A program made the translations under genes and the position numbers. DNA of 35,314 bases, from NCBI GenBank assembly GCA_036406595.1, contig DASXAR010000032.1:1-35314 (forward strand), given 5' to 3'. Below, piece after piece: positions 1 through 8,508 of this stretch; position 1 is the stretch's first letter, and each line of letters opens with the position of its first letter. The notes under the pieces were generated by a model. That model saw only the letters and a program-made list of their open reading frames with translations, had not been told where the DNA came from and searched no databases. The DNA is from VRUE01 sp036406595 (GTDB taxonomy: Bacteria; Actinomycetota; Thermoleophilia; Solirubrobacterales; 70-9).

Positions 1-24
1 CTCTGCCAGCTGAGCTATGGCCCC
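1..24 (-). tRNA. tRNA 5' part (probably tRNA-Ala), cut by window edge
   Basis: Read on the minus strand, the first 24 bases give an acceptor strand GGGGCCA, then TA and a D-arm beginning GCTCAGCTGG. This is the start of a canonical tRNA. The anticodon lies outside the window, so the isotype is inferred only from the GGGGCCATAGCTCAG start, which is typical of bacterial tRNA-Ala. The 5' end of the tRNA is at base 24. Confidence 0.8.
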
Positions 25-49
25 GTCCGCCGAATTGTAGGCGTGGCCC

Positions 50-1081
50 TCAGCCCTTCCTCTTCTTCTTTTTCTTCTTGACCTTGAACGTCGTCGTCTT
101 GGTCGTCGTGTTGCCGGCTGCGTCGGTCGCGGTGATCGTCAGCCGGTAGGTGCCGGGCTTCAGCTTCTTGCCGTTCGGCAGGGGCGCCGTGTTGGCGCCC
201 TGCTTGCCGGGCCCGCTGAATTTCGCCCCGACCTTCTTGAACCTCGGACACTTCTTCTTTTTCTTGTTGCTCGGCTTCTGCTTGACGCACTTGCCGCCGA
301 CCTTGCGCCCCGGGCTCTTCCTCTCGAGCTTGAAGCTGATCGTCGCCGGCTCGGAGAGCTTGTAGGAGATCTTGCTCCCCTTGACCTTGAAGCCGCTCAC
401 GCCCGGCTTCGTGTTGTCGCACGGTCCCTGGGTCGACGCCTGGGTCGGGCACTGGTCCTGCGTCTCGTCGCCGAAGCCGTCGCCATCGGCATCGGGCTCG
501 ACTATCGCCGCCACGTCGAGCCGGCATGCTGATTCGGTGGAGGCGCGCTGGCCGGCGCCTTCCTCCAGGGGCGGCGCATAGACATAGCTGTAATTGCAGC
601 CATCCGGGTTGTAGACGATGGCGATCGATTTGGTTATGTCGACCGCGAGCTTCTGTCCCTTCTTGACCGGTAGCCGCGCGGCGACCTCACTGATCGCCGT
701 TTCTTCTTCAGTTGGCTGGATCGTCACGGTGGGCCCGCTGCCGGCTGAGGTGGCCAGCGCGTTGTCCGGGTCCTGCCGAGTGATGTTCGCCACCCGGAAG
801 GTGATCTGCCCAGGTTCTTCATAGGCGTAGGCCCAATATCTGAATCTCGTGATTACCCCGTCGAAGGGCGCCCCTTCGGAGTTGGGATTGCCTTCAGGCG
901 GAGTAGGCGATTCGAACGAGACGATTGAGCAGGGTCCGAGCGGTAAGCACTTGACCTCGGAGGGTTCGTTGGTCAGAGGGTCGCCGAAGGTGGTCGCAGC
1001 CTGCGCCGCGGTGGGAAGCAGGAATATTGCCCCAACCACGCACAGGGCGAATGTCGTCAGGCGCCTCTTGAGTTTTCGCAT
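50..1081 (-). CDS. exported protein with TSP3-like hinge and Lys-rich C-terminal Ig-like module
   Basis: 343 aa. The ATG at 1081 is chosen because AAAGGA lies about 7 nt upstream and the protein then opens with a signal peptide (MRKLKRR, a hydrophobic stretch, cleavage near AQA|A). The mature protein begins ATTFGDP, close to the ATEFG start of the four array proteins at 20201-24022. A beta-rich N-terminal domain of about 185 aa follows. Next comes the acidic hinge EPDADGDGFGDETQDQCP, which resembles a thrombospondin type 3 calcium-binding repeat, and a paired Cys (QCP...GPC). The C-terminal module has the pattern LSEPATISFKLER, GGKC...KKC, PGTYRLTITATDAAGN and ends in a poly-Lys tail. I know this module only as a recurrent part of secreted proteins in Thermoleophilia-type genomes. 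The role is unknown; a surface or matrix protein is inference. It is the fifth member of the family in this window and the only one outside the array. Confidence 0.8.
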   Translation of the reverse strand: MRKLKRRLTTFALCVVGAIFLLPTAAQAATTFGDPLTNEPSEVKCLPLGPCSIVSFESPTPPEGNPNSEGAPFDGVITRFRYWAYAYEEPGQITFRVANITRQDPDNALATSAGSGPTVTIQPTEEETAISEVAARLPVKKGQKLAVDITKSIAIVYNPDGCNYSYVYAPPLEEGAGQRASTESACRLDVAAIVEPDADGDGFGDETQDQCPTQASTQGPCDNTKPGVSGFKVKGSKISYKLSEPATISFKLERKSPGRKVGGKCVKQKPSNKKKKKCPRFKKVGAKFSGPGKQGANTAPLPNGKKLKPGTYRLTITATDAAGNTTTKTTTFKVKKKKKKRKG

Positions 1082-1109
1082 CCGCGGTCCTTTCAAAGTT
1101 TGTGACGAG

Positions 1110-2768
1110 CTATTTCGGCACGATCGTGAAGATGGGTCCGTTGGCCTTCGACCTGTTCCCGGCGGCGTCCTTGGCACTCACCACCAGCCGGTACGTTCCG
1201 GGTGACAACCTCTTTGACCTGCTCAGCCGGCCCTGGAACTTCACCTTGTTCTTGCCGGACTTTCCAGAGAGCGAGAGCTTGCCGGCCGACGTGTACTTGG
1301 GCTTCTTCCCCTTGCGCTTCTTCTGCCGCTGGAAGGTGAGGGTGGTTCTCGCCTTCTCGCTGAGCTTGAAGGAGATCGTCGTGCCCAACGGCGCCAGCGA
1401 GATCTTCGCCAGCTTGTTCCCCTCCCGCCAGCGCTTCGAGGAGACCTTGATCTTCGAGATCTTCGGAGCCTTCTTGTCCCCGCCACCGGCTTCCAGGCCG
1501 ACGTTGATCGTCACCGTGGCGGGGTCGGAGTCGGAGACGGTGTCGTTGCCGATGTAGGTGAAGGTGTCGGTGCCGCGGAAGTCTTTTTTCGGTGTGTAGG
1601 TGACCTTCTCGTCGTCGGTGATGCCACCGATCGCGCCGTGGGAGGGCGGCAAGACGATTTCGAGGAAGGCCTTTTCGATCGGTTCGGGATGGGGCGGTTC
1701 GGCGCCGGATCCGGCGTCTGGGTTCGTGCAGCTGAGCACGATGGTGGTGAACTGGTTGACGCCGACGCTCGTCGTCCTGGACTCGCATGTGGGCGGGAAG
1801 TTCGTGGCCCAGTCAGCGTTGCCGTCGAAGTGTTCGTTGTTCGTGCCTTTAACGCTCCAGCTGCTGGGCAGGCTGCTGAAGTTTCCGTTGAGTTCGCGGG
1901 AGGCGAGATCTCCGTCTTTGAACACCCCAAGCGTGTAGATGATCTTCGATCCGTCCGGAGACCAGACGCAGTTGATGTTGCCGACGGCGGATTCCGCGAA
2001 CGGGGTGATGAGCCCACCATTGACGCTGACCAGGTAGATGTCGGCTTCACTGCTCATCGGGCCGCGCGTGAAGCAGAGTGTTTTCCCGTCGGGAGAAAGT
2101 GCGGGCTGCCACTCGTCAGCTTCTCCGGAGAGGACCGACGTTTCGGCGCCGGCCGGCGTGACCGGCGACTTCTTGTAGAGGTCCCGTGTACCTGGAGGAA
2201 ACGGAGGGACGCCGCGGTTGTAGTAGAGCGTGTTCCCGTCCGGGCTCCAGACAGGCCGTTCCTCCTGGATCGTCGCTGTTTCGGTGAGCTGCACCGGTTC
2301 TGATCCCGGCGCCACACCCTTCACCCAGAGATCGCCGTTGGACCCGTAGGCGATCTGGCTGCCGTCCGGAGACCAGGACGGTCGATCCTGGGCCGGTGCC
2401 GGAGGTGCGAACTGGGTGTCGTCTCCCGTTCTCAGATCGAGAATGCGAAGTTCGAAGGGTCCCGTGAACGGGGGCCCGGCGGCGTAGACGATCCGTGTGT
2501 GGTCGGGCGACCAGTTTGGGTGGCGATGCTGGACGCCTTTCGGTCCCGTCGTCACCTGCACCGGCGCCCCGGCAGGGTAGTCGGCGACCCAGAGGCGGGC
2601 GTTGTTGTCGTTTTTGTCCAGCGGTTCGGGTTCATCGCTGTTCGCCCGGCCGCTGGTCCAGACGACCTTCCCCGGCGGCCCGGGGATGAACGTCGCCGAG
2701 GCGGCGGCGGGGACGGAGGCGAGCACCACGGTGGCGAGCGCGCTGGTCAGGACGAGGCGACGCGTCAT
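1110..2768 (-). CDS. exported PD40/TolB-like beta-propeller protein with Ig-like domains
   Basis: 552 aa from the ATG at 2768, which has GAGGG 5 nt upstream; an in-frame TTG at 2780 is an alternative. A signal peptide covers about residues 1-27. Residues 35-310 hold PD40-type blades with the SPDG signature: WSPDHTRIVY, WSPDGSQIAY, WSPDGNTLYY, LSPDGKTLCF and WSPDGSKIIY. With the N-terminal KVVWTSG strand this makes six blades, as in TolB-like propellers. Residues 325-423 look like a bacterial Ig/cadherin-like (Big_9 type) domain (YTPKKDFRGTDTFTY). Residues 430-552 are a Lys-rich module ending SPGTYRLVVSAKDAAGN, related to the C-terminus of the downstream gene but lacking its Cys pair. It lies 28 bp upstream of that gene on the same strand and could be co-transcribed with it. 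The ligand and role are unknown; secretion and the propeller fold are well supported. Confidence 0.85.
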   Translation of the reverse strand: MTRRLVLTSALATVVLASVPAAASATFIPGPPGKVVWTSGRANSDEPEPLDKNDNNARLWVADYPAGAPVQVTTGPKGVQHRHPNWSPDHTRIVYAAGPPFTGPFELRILDLRTGDDTQFAPPAPAQDRPSWSPDGSQIAYGSNGDLWVKGVAPGSEPVQLTETATIQEERPVWSPDGNTLYYNRGVPPFPPGTRDLYKKSPVTPAGAETSVLSGEADEWQPALSPDGKTLCFTRGPMSSEADIYLVSVNGGLITPFAESAVGNINCVWSPDGSKIIYTLGVFKDGDLASRELNGNFSSLPSSWSVKGTNNEHFDGNADWATNFPPTCESRTTSVGVNQFTTIVLSCTNPDAGSGAEPPHPEPIEKAFLEIVLPPSHGAIGGITDDEKVTYTPKKDFRGTDTFTYIGNDTVSDSDPATVTINVGLEAGGGDKKAPKISKIKVSSKRWREGNKLAKISLAPLGTTISFKLSEKARTTLTFQRQKKRKGKKPKYTSAGKLSLSGKSGKNKVKFQGRLSRSKRLSPGTYRLVVSAKDAAGNRSKANGPIFTIVPK

Positions 2769-2836
2769 CGCAACCCTCAAGCTACCTCAGCGGGTCAAAT
2801 TCCCCAAACGAATGTCCGGCCGCAGGCGGCGACCGC

Positions 2837-3790
2837 TCAGGCGGCCTTGGCCGGGAGGTTCTGGTCCGCGTGGTAGGAGCTGCGCACCAGAGGGCCCGAG
2901 GCAACCGACTCGAAGCCGATCTCATACGCCGCTCGCTCGAGGGCCTCGAACTCCTCGGGGTGCCAGTACCGGGCAACCGGCAGGTGGTTCTCGGTCGGGC
3001 GCAGGTACTGCCCCACGGTCAGCACCTGGACGCCGTGCTCGCGCAGCAGCCCGAAGGCCTCGACCATCTCCTCGAACGACTCCCCGAGGCCGACCATCAG
3101 GCCGGACTTGGTGACCACCTCGGAGCCGCCCATCTCCTTGGCCAGCCTCAGCACCCGCGCCGAGCGCATGAACTGGGAGCCGCGGCGGGCCTTCGGATAG
3201 AGCCGCGGCACCGTCTCGACGTTGTGGTTGAAGACGTCGGGCCGCTCGTGGATCACCTTCGCCAGCGGCATCTCCTCGCCGCGGAAGTCCGGCGTCAGCA
3301 CCTCGACCCTGCAGCCGGGCGCCTGCATCCGGATCGAGCGGATCGTGCCGACGAAGGCGCCCGCCCCGTAATCGGGGAGGTCGTCGCGATCGACCGAGGT
3401 GACCACCGCGTGGCGCAGTCCCATCCGCTTCACCTGGTTGGCGACCCGTAGCGGCTCCAGCGGGTCGTTCCAGGTCGGCACGCCGGTCTTCACGTTGCAG
3501 AAGCCGCAGCGCCGGGTGCAGACGTCGCCGAGGATCATGAAGGTGGCCGTGCCGCGCTCCCAGCACTCACCGACGTTGGGGCAGTTGGCCTCCTCGCACA
3601 CGGTGTGGAGGTTGCCCTCGCCGATCTCGGTCTTCAGCCGGCGGTAGGTGGGCCCGCCGGGGGCCGGCACCTTCAGCCAGGGTGGCTTGCGAGCGCGGCG
3701 GAAGGGCACCGTCCCGTCGGTCTCGGCCGCCGCCCCGCCCGGCTTGGCGCGCGACCGGGTGACGTGGAGACGCTCAGCGCCCCCGCTCAC
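2837..3790 (-). CDS. lipA: lipoyl synthase LipA
   Basis: 317 aa, a normal length for the family. This radical-SAM enzyme inserts two sulfurs into protein-bound octanoyl groups to make lipoyl cofactor. The auxiliary-cluster cysteines are visible in CEEANCPNVGEC, and the radical-SAM CxxxCxxC in CTRRCGFC, directly after MILGDV. Further family landmarks are TSVDRDDLPDYGA, FNHNVETVPRLY, KSGLMVGLGE and the C-terminal SYHAD. The start is a GTG at 3790 with a GGGAG about 9 nt upstream. lipB ends 22 bp upstream on the same strand, so the pair is probably one transcript. The lipoyl acceptor would include the E2 subunit encoded at 6203-7516. Confidence 0.97.
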   Translation of the reverse strand: MSGGAERLHVTRSRAKPGGAAAETDGTVPFRRARKPPWLKVPAPGGPTYRRLKTEIGEGNLHTVCEEANCPNVGECWERGTATFMILGDVCTRRCGFCNVKTGVPTWNDPLEPLRVANQVKRMGLRHAVVTSVDRDDLPDYGAGAFVGTIRSIRMQAPGCRVEVLTPDFRGEEMPLAKVIHERPDVFNHNVETVPRLYPKARRGSQFMRSARVLRLAKEMGGSEVVTKSGLMVGLGESFEEMVEAFGLLREHGVQVLTVGQYLRPTENHLPVARYWHPEEFEALERAAYEIGFESVASGPLVRSSYHADQNLPAKAA

Positions 3791-3812
3791 CCTCGATGCT
3801 CCCGCTCGGCGA

Positions 3813-4520
3813 TCACGGTACCCCGAGCCTAGCGCTGTCGAGCCCCAGGGCCTCGGGGGCCGTGGCGACCGGCCGCCGCTCGAAGATCTCGGCGAAGTGA
3901 GAGACGAGGCCGGCCGTGAACCGGTCCAGATCCTGCGCCGCGGCCAGCTCGCGGCTCAACGAGGTGACGCGGCAACCCTCGATTCCGCATGGGACGATCC
4001 ACTCGAACGGCTGCAGGTCGTTGTTGACGTTGATGGCCAGCCCATGCGCGGCGACCCCGCGGCTGACGTGCACGCCGATCGAGCCGATCTTGCGGGGCTC
4101 CTCGGCGCTCGTCCAGACCCCGGTCAGTCCCTCGATCGTCATCGCCTCGACGCCGTGGTCGGCAAGCGTCTCGACGGCGACCCGCTCGAGCCGGCGCACG
4201 TACTCGTGGACGTCGTCTCCGTAGGGCCGTAGCGAGACGATCGGATAGGCGACGAGCTGGCCGGGCCCGTGATAGGTGACGCGCCCGCCGCGTTCGGTGT
4301 CGCAGACCTCGATCCCCTGCATCTCGTACCACTCCGGGGACATCGGCAGCTCCTCCGCGGTCGTCCGGCGCCCCCGCGTGTAGACCGGCGGATGCTCGAG
4401 CAACAGCAGGACGTCCGGAAGCTCCCCCTCCTGCCTCGCCTCGCGCAGCCAGCGCTGGGCGACCAGCGCCTCTTCGTAGGGGACGGTGCCCCAGCGGACC
4501 ACCAGGACTTCGGGACTCAC
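3813..4520 (-). CDS. lipB: lipoyl(octanoyl) transferase LipB
   Basis: 235 aa from a GTG at 4520. The open frame continues upstream, but the family start (about 8 residues before WGTVPYEEAL) fits 4520. It transfers octanoate from acyl carrier protein to lipoyl-domain lysines. Visible signatures are EHPPVYTRGRR, RGGRVTYHGPGQLVAYPI, the catalytic Lys in RKIGSIGV, HGLAINVN, and the catalytic Cys in VPCGIEG. There is no clear Shine-Dalgarno before the GTG. The gene is divergent from the membrane protein at 4570, with only 49 bp between the two starts, and lies immediately upstream of lipA. Confidence 0.95.
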   Translation of the reverse strand: MSPEVLVVRWGTVPYEEALVAQRWLREARQEGELPDVLLLLEHPPVYTRGRRTTAEELPMSPEWYEMQGIEVCDTERGGRVTYHGPGQLVAYPIVSLRPYGDDVHEYVRRLERVAVETLADHGVEAMTIEGLTGVWTSAEEPRKIGSIGVHVSRGVAAHGLAINVNNDLQPFEWIVPCGIEGCRVTSLSRELAAAQDLDRFTAGLVSHFAEIFERRPVATAPEALGLDSARLGVP

Positions 4521-4522
4521 GC

Positions 4523-4553
4523 TTGAAATCGTTGCACGGCGCGCCTCTATTCT
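4523..4553 (+). promoter_or_regulatory. possible promoter for the membrane protein gene
   Basis: TTGAAA (4523-4528) and TATTCT (4548-4553) are separated by 19 bp in the 49-bp divergent gap between lipB and the gene at 4570. They match the -35 and -10 consensus at five and four of six positions. The spacing is slightly long and the leader would be only about 10 nt. This is a pattern match only. Confidence 0.3.
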
Positions 4554-4569
4554 TTTGCCACCCGCTCCC

Positions 4570-6192
4570 ATGGCCCAGTCCAAGGCTCTTCTCCGAACCG
4601 AATGGCTTCCGGCCGTGGCGCTCAGCGCGGTCCTCGCCGCGGCGATCCTCGCCTGGAACCCGCAGGTCGGCGACCTCGCCGCCCAGGTCTTCCGCACCGA
4701 GCTCTTCCAGCGCGGCGGGCTGTCGATCTGGAACGGCAGCTGGTACGGCGGCCACTACACGCTCACCTACAGCGTCCTCTTCCCGCCGCTGGCGGCGCTG
4801 ATCGGCCCGCAGCTGGTCGGGACGATCTCCGTGGTTGCCTCCTCCTACTTCTTCGATCGGCTCGTCCGCGACCGCTGGGGCGCCGCTGCCCGCTGGGCGA
4901 CCCTCTGGTTCGCCGCCGGAGTGGTCACCCTGCTCGCCGACGGGCAGCTCACCTTCGCCCTCGGCGTCGCCTTCGCCCTCGCCTCGCTGAGGATGCTGCA
5001 GACGCGCCGGCCCGGCCTCGCCCTGGCGGGCGCGGCGGCCTGCGCGCTTTCAAGTCCCGTGGCCGCCGCCTTCCTGGCCGGGGTCCTCTTCGCCGGGATC
5101 ACGCCGCGCGACCGTCGCGCCGCCCTCGCCTCGACCTGGGCCGCCTGCCTGGCGCTCGTCCTGGTCCTCGTTCCAAACCTCGCCTTCCCCGAAGCCGGCG
5201 AGTTTCCCTTCGCCTTCTCCTCATACGTGGCGATTCCGCTCTGGTGCGCCGGGGTGCTGCTGGTCACGCGCGGCGTAGCGGAGGAGGAGCGGCAGCTGCG
5301 CCGCGTCCTCGTCGCCTACGTGCTGGCGGCGACGGTGCTCTGGCTGGCCCCCAACCCGATGGGCGGCAACGCCGTCCGCCTCGGCGCGCTCTTTGGAGGG
5401 CCGGTGCTCGCCGCGGTCGTGCTGGCGCGGCGCCCGAGCCTCTCCCGCCCGTCGGCCGCGCTCCTCGCCCTTGCGCTCCTCGGTGGCCTCTACTGGCAGC
5501 TCTCTCCCAGCATCAATCAGATCGCGCGCAGCGTCGGCGACCCCTCGACCTCCTCCACCTACTTCACGCCTCTCGCGTCCTGGCTGCGCGATCACGGCGG
5601 CCGGGCCGCCCGCGTCGAGGTTCCGCCGACGGCGAATCACTGGGAGTCGGCGTACCTGGCTCCGAACTTCGAACTGGCCCGCGGCTGGCTGCGTCAGGTC
5701 GACACCACCCGCGACCACATCTTCTACGGCGACGATCCGCTCACCGCGAGCGCCTACCGTCGGTGGCTTCACGCCAATGCGATCCGTTACGTCGCCCTCC
5801 CTGACGCGCCCCTCGACTACTCCTCGGTCGCCGAGCGGCACCTCATCCTTTCGCAGCCTCCCTTCCTCGAGCCGCGCTGGCACTCGCGTCATTGGCGCGT
5901 CTATGAAGTTCGCGACCCGGCCGCTCTGGTGCAGTCCCTCGATGCCGGTCGTGCGCGGATCGGCTGGATAGGCCACAGCGGCTTCGCCCTCGAGGTGACC
6001 CGACCCGGCAGCTTCCTGGTCCGGGTCGCCTTCACCCCCTATTGGTCGATCGCCCGCGGCGAGGGGTGCCTTTTGCGCCGCGGGAGCTGGACGGTCGCCC
6101 GCGCGAATGCACCGGGCGTCTTCCGGGTCGGCGCCGATTTCTCGCTCGGCCGCGCCTGGAACGCGGTGACGGGGGCGGGCAAGACCTGCTGA
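4570..6192 (+). CDS. multipass integral membrane protein, possibly GT-C-like
   Basis: 540 aa from the ATG at 4570. About eight or nine hydrophobic segments lie in the first 340 residues, interrupted by a conserved-looking extracytoplasmic patch (WNGSWYGGHYTLTYSVLFPPL) after the first helix. The last 200 residues are soluble and contain LRDHGGRAARVEVPPT and ANAIRYVALPD. A large first loop, many helices and a soluble C-terminal domain recall GT-C glycosyltransferase-type membrane proteins of Actinobacteria. I see no definite catalytic motif, so that is inference. The gene stands alone on the plus strand between lipBA and the pdh operon. It ends 10 bp from the stop of pdhC, which converges on it. 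Confidence 0.8.
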   Translation: MAQSKALLRTEWLPAVALSAVLAAAILAWNPQVGDLAAQVFRTELFQRGGLSIWNGSWYGGHYTLTYSVLFPPLAALIGPQLVGTISVVASSYFFDRLVRDRWGAAARWATLWFAAGVVTLLADGQLTFALGVAFALASLRMLQTRRPGLALAGAAACALSSPVAAAFLAGVLFAGITPRDRRAALASTWAACLALVLVLVPNLAFPEAGEFPFAFSSYVAIPLWCAGVLLVTRGVAEEERQLRRVLVAYVLAATVLWLAPNPMGGNAVRLGALFGGPVLAAVVLARRPSLSRPSAALLALALLGGLYWQLSPSINQIARSVGDPSTSSTYFTPLASWLRDHGGRAARVEVPPTANHWESAYLAPNFELARGWLRQVDTTRDHIFYGDDPLTASAYRRWLHANAIRYVALPDAPLDYSSVAERHLILSQPPFLEPRWHSRHWRVYEVRDPAALVQSLDAGRARIGWIGHSGFALEVTRPGSFLVRVAFTPYWSIARGEGCLLRRGSWTVARANAPGVFRVGADFSLGRAWNAVTGAGKTC

Positions 6193-6202
6193 TCCGTCGG
6201 GG

Positions 6203-7516
6203 CTAAAGGGCCAGGGAGAGGGGCTCTTCGAGCAGAGATCGGACCCGCGCGAGGAACTCCGCGGCGGGGGCGCCGTAGAGGATCCGGTGGTCGCAGGCGA
6301 GATCCACCGAGAGCAGATGCGCGGTGGTCATCTCGCCGTCGCGGACAACCACCGTCTCCCGGATCGAGCCGACCGCGAGGATCGCCGCCTGTGGCGGGTT
6401 GATGACCGCGGAGAAGCCCTCGATCCCGTACATGCCGAGGTTGGAGACCGTGAAGGTGGCCCCGGATAGCTCCGGTGGGGTGATCTCGCCACCGCGCACC
6501 CGCTCGGCGAGTGCCCGCGACTCGGAGGCGATCTGCCGCAGTCCCTTGCGGTCGGCGTCGAAGACGGTCGGCACCACCAGCGCGTCCTTCGCAGCGACCG
6601 CGATGCCGACGTTGACGCGCGAGTGGAGCTCGAAGCGGCCGTCACGGTAGGAGCCGTTGGCGCGCGGGTGCTCTCGCAGCGCCAGCGCGCAGGCCTTGAC
6701 GACCATGTCATTGAAGGATGGGACGACCTCGCCCTCTCCCGCGGACGCCTTGAGCCGGGCCCGGCCATCGACGGCGCGGCTCATGTCGATCTCGGCGCGC
6801 AGATAGAAGTGTGGAGCGGTGGCCTTCGACTCGGCCATCCGGCGGGCGATGGTCGCCTGCAGCTTCGTCGGCTCCTCGTAGGTCACCTCCCCCTTCGCCG
6901 TTTCAGGTGACGGGGGTGTGGACGGCGGCGCAGCGGCCGCGGGTCCCGTCGCCGCCTCACCAGCCGGCATCTGCTCCGCTCCCGCTCGGCCAGGGGGAGA
7001 CACAGATGGACCCGGCCTCGCTCCCGCGTCCGCGATGCCGGGTGTCACCCCGGCGGCCAGCGCTCTCTCGACGTCCGACTTCACGATTCGGCCACCGGGC
7101 CCCGAACCACGAATCTGCTTCAGGTCGAGCTTCTGCTCCTTGGCCAGCCGCCGCGCCACGGGCGACGCCTTCGCCCTCTTCCCATCAGCAGCTCTACCCG
7201 CATCGGCCTCGTCGATCGCCGGGGTGGCCGGTGGGGGGTCCCCTGCGGCGACAGGACCCGCGGGCCTGGCGGCCGATCCCTCGGCGCCATCCACCCGCGC
7301 GATCGGGGTGCCGATCGCCACCGTGTCACCCTCCTCAACCAAGATCTCCGCCAGCGTCCCCGCGACGTCGCTTTCGTAGGCCATGTTCGCCTTGTCGGTC
7401 TCGATCTCGACCAGCTCGTCGCCGACCGCGACCTCGTCCCCGGCCTGCTTCAGCCACTGCAGGATCGTCCCCTCCTCCATCGAGTCCGAGAGGCGGGGCA
7501 TCACCACGTCGGCCAT
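6203..7516 (-). CDS. pdhC: dihydrolipoamide acetyltransferase, E2 of pyruvate dehydrogenase
   Basis: 437 aa. The N-terminal lipoyl domain (about residues 1-75) carries the lipoylation Lys in ETDKANMA. An Ala/Pro-rich linker follows, then a peripheral subunit-binding domain (KASPVARRLAKEQ...GSGPGGRI), a second Pro/Ala-rich linker, and the trimer-forming acyltransferase domain with the catalytic DHRILYG near the C-terminus. There is one lipoyl domain only. The ATG at 7516 shares its A with the TGA of pdhB (TGATG), so translation is probably coupled. E2 accepts the acetyl group made by PdhAB and passes it to CoA; the lipoyl group is then reoxidised by Lpd. A branched-chain or acetoin E2 is an alternative, but the E1 alpha sequence favours pyruvate. 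Confidence 0.93.
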   Translation of the reverse strand: MADVVMPRLSDSMEEGTILQWLKQAGDEVAVGDELVEIETDKANMAYESDVAGTLAEILVEEGDTVAIGTPIARVDGAEGSAARPAGPVAAGDPPPATPAIDEADAGRAADGKRAKASPVARRLAKEQKLDLKQIRGSGPGGRIVKSDVERALAAGVTPGIADAGARPGPSVSPPGRAGAEQMPAGEAATGPAAAAPPSTPPSPETAKGEVTYEEPTKLQATIARRMAESKATAPHFYLRAEIDMSRAVDGRARLKASAGEGEVVPSFNDMVVKACALALREHPRANGSYRDGRFELHSRVNVGIAVAAKDALVVPTVFDADRKGLRQIASESRALAERVRGGEITPPELSGATFTVSNLGMYGIEGFSAVINPPQAAILAVGSIRETVVVRDGEMTTAHLLSVDLACDHRILYGAPAAEFLARVRSLLEEPLSLAL

Positions 7517-8508
7517 CAGATCGCCCCCTCCAGCGACGCCAGCGCCGCCCTGACGACATGCTCCTCATGCGGGATAGCCGCCTGCTCGAGACGTTTCGAG
7601 TACGGCATGGGGACGTCGGCCCCGGTCACCCGCTGCACCGGCGCGTCGAGGTGGTCGAACGCCTGCTCGGTGATCAGGGTCGCCAGGTTGGCGCCGACGC
7701 CGCCGTGCGGCCAGCCCTCCTCGACGATCACCGCCCGGTTCGTCTTGCGAACCGAGTCGAGGATCGTGTCGAGGTCGAGCGGGCGTAGCGTGCGGGGGTC
7801 GATCACCTCTGCGGCGACGCCGTGCTCGTGGGAGAGGACTCGCGCCGCTTCCTCCGCGACGTGGGCCATCTTCAGCAGCCCGATGATCGTCACGTCATCG
7901 CCATCGCACCGGATCGCCGCGCGGCCGAACTGAAGCACCTCGTCCTGGTCGCCGTCCCCGATCTCGCCGCGCGCTCCGTAGAGGCTCTCGTGCTCGATGA
8001 AGATCACCGGGTTGTCGTCGCGGATCGCCGCCTTGAGGAGCGCCTTGCCGTCGGCCGGGGTCGAGGGGCAGGCGACCAGCAGCCCCGGCACCTGCAGATA
8101 GAGGGACTCGAAGCTGTGCGAATGGGTCGGGCCGAGCTGGTGGCCGCCGCCACCCGGCATGCGAATCACAATCGGCACCTGCGCCTGGCCGTTGAACATG
8201 TAGGGGATCGCCGCGGCGTGGTTGACGATCTGGTCGAGGGCGAGCAGCGAGAAGTTGACCGTCATCAGCTCGACGATCGGCCGCAGGCCCGCGACCGCGG
8301 CGCCCACGCCCGTCCCGACGATCGTGTTCTCCGAGATCGGCGTGTCCCGAACCCGGCGCTCCCCGAACTCCTCGAGCAGCCCCTCGGTGACCTTGAAGGC
8401 CCCCTGGAAGACGCCCACGTCCTCTCCCATCACGAACACCGACTCATCGCGCCGCATCTCCTCGGCCATCGCATCGCGCAGCGCTTCGCGCATCCGCAGC
8501 GTCGCCAT
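7516..8508 (-). CDS. pdhB: pyruvate dehydrogenase E1 component, beta subunit
   Basis: 330 aa, a typical length. It starts MATLRMREALRDAMAEEM and contains VMGEDVGVFQGAF with the ThDP-contacting Glu of the family, DTPISENTIVG, RMPGGGGHQLGPTHSHS and DPRTLRPLD. With PdhA it decarboxylates pyruvate on thiamine diphosphate and reductively acetylates the E2 lipoyl group. The ATG at 8508 shares its A with the stop codon of pdhA (TGATG). The longer open frame reading upstream of 8508 is an out-of-frame shadow of pdhA and is not used. Confidence 0.95.
   Translation of the reverse strand: MATLRMREALRDAMAEEMRRDESVFVMGEDVGVFQGAFKVTEGLLEEFGERRVRDTPISENTIVGTGVGAAVAGLRPIVELMTVNFSLLALDQIVNHAAAIPYMFNGQAQVPIVIRMPGGGGHQLGPTHSHSFESLYLQVPGLLVACPSTPADGKALLKAAIRDDNPVIFIEHESLYGARGEIGDGDQDEVLQFGRAAIRCDGDDVTIIGLLKMAHVAEEAARVLSHEHGVAAEVIDPRTLRPLDLDTILDSVRKTNRAVIVEEGWPHGGVGANLATLITEQAFDHLDAPVQRVTGADVPMPYSKRLEQAAIPHEEHVVRAALASLEGAI

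Noticed and set aside
1093..1788. Second minus-strand frame over the propeller gene, considered as a frameshifted gene part
   Set aside because: The propeller gene frame is intact from signal peptide to C-terminal module, so the overlap is a shadow.
2818..2846. GGCCGC/GCGGCC hairpin at the end of lipA as a terminator
   Set aside because: The stem is only 6 bp with a 17-nt loop, lies partly in the coding region and has no T-run; too weak to claim in GC-rich DNA.
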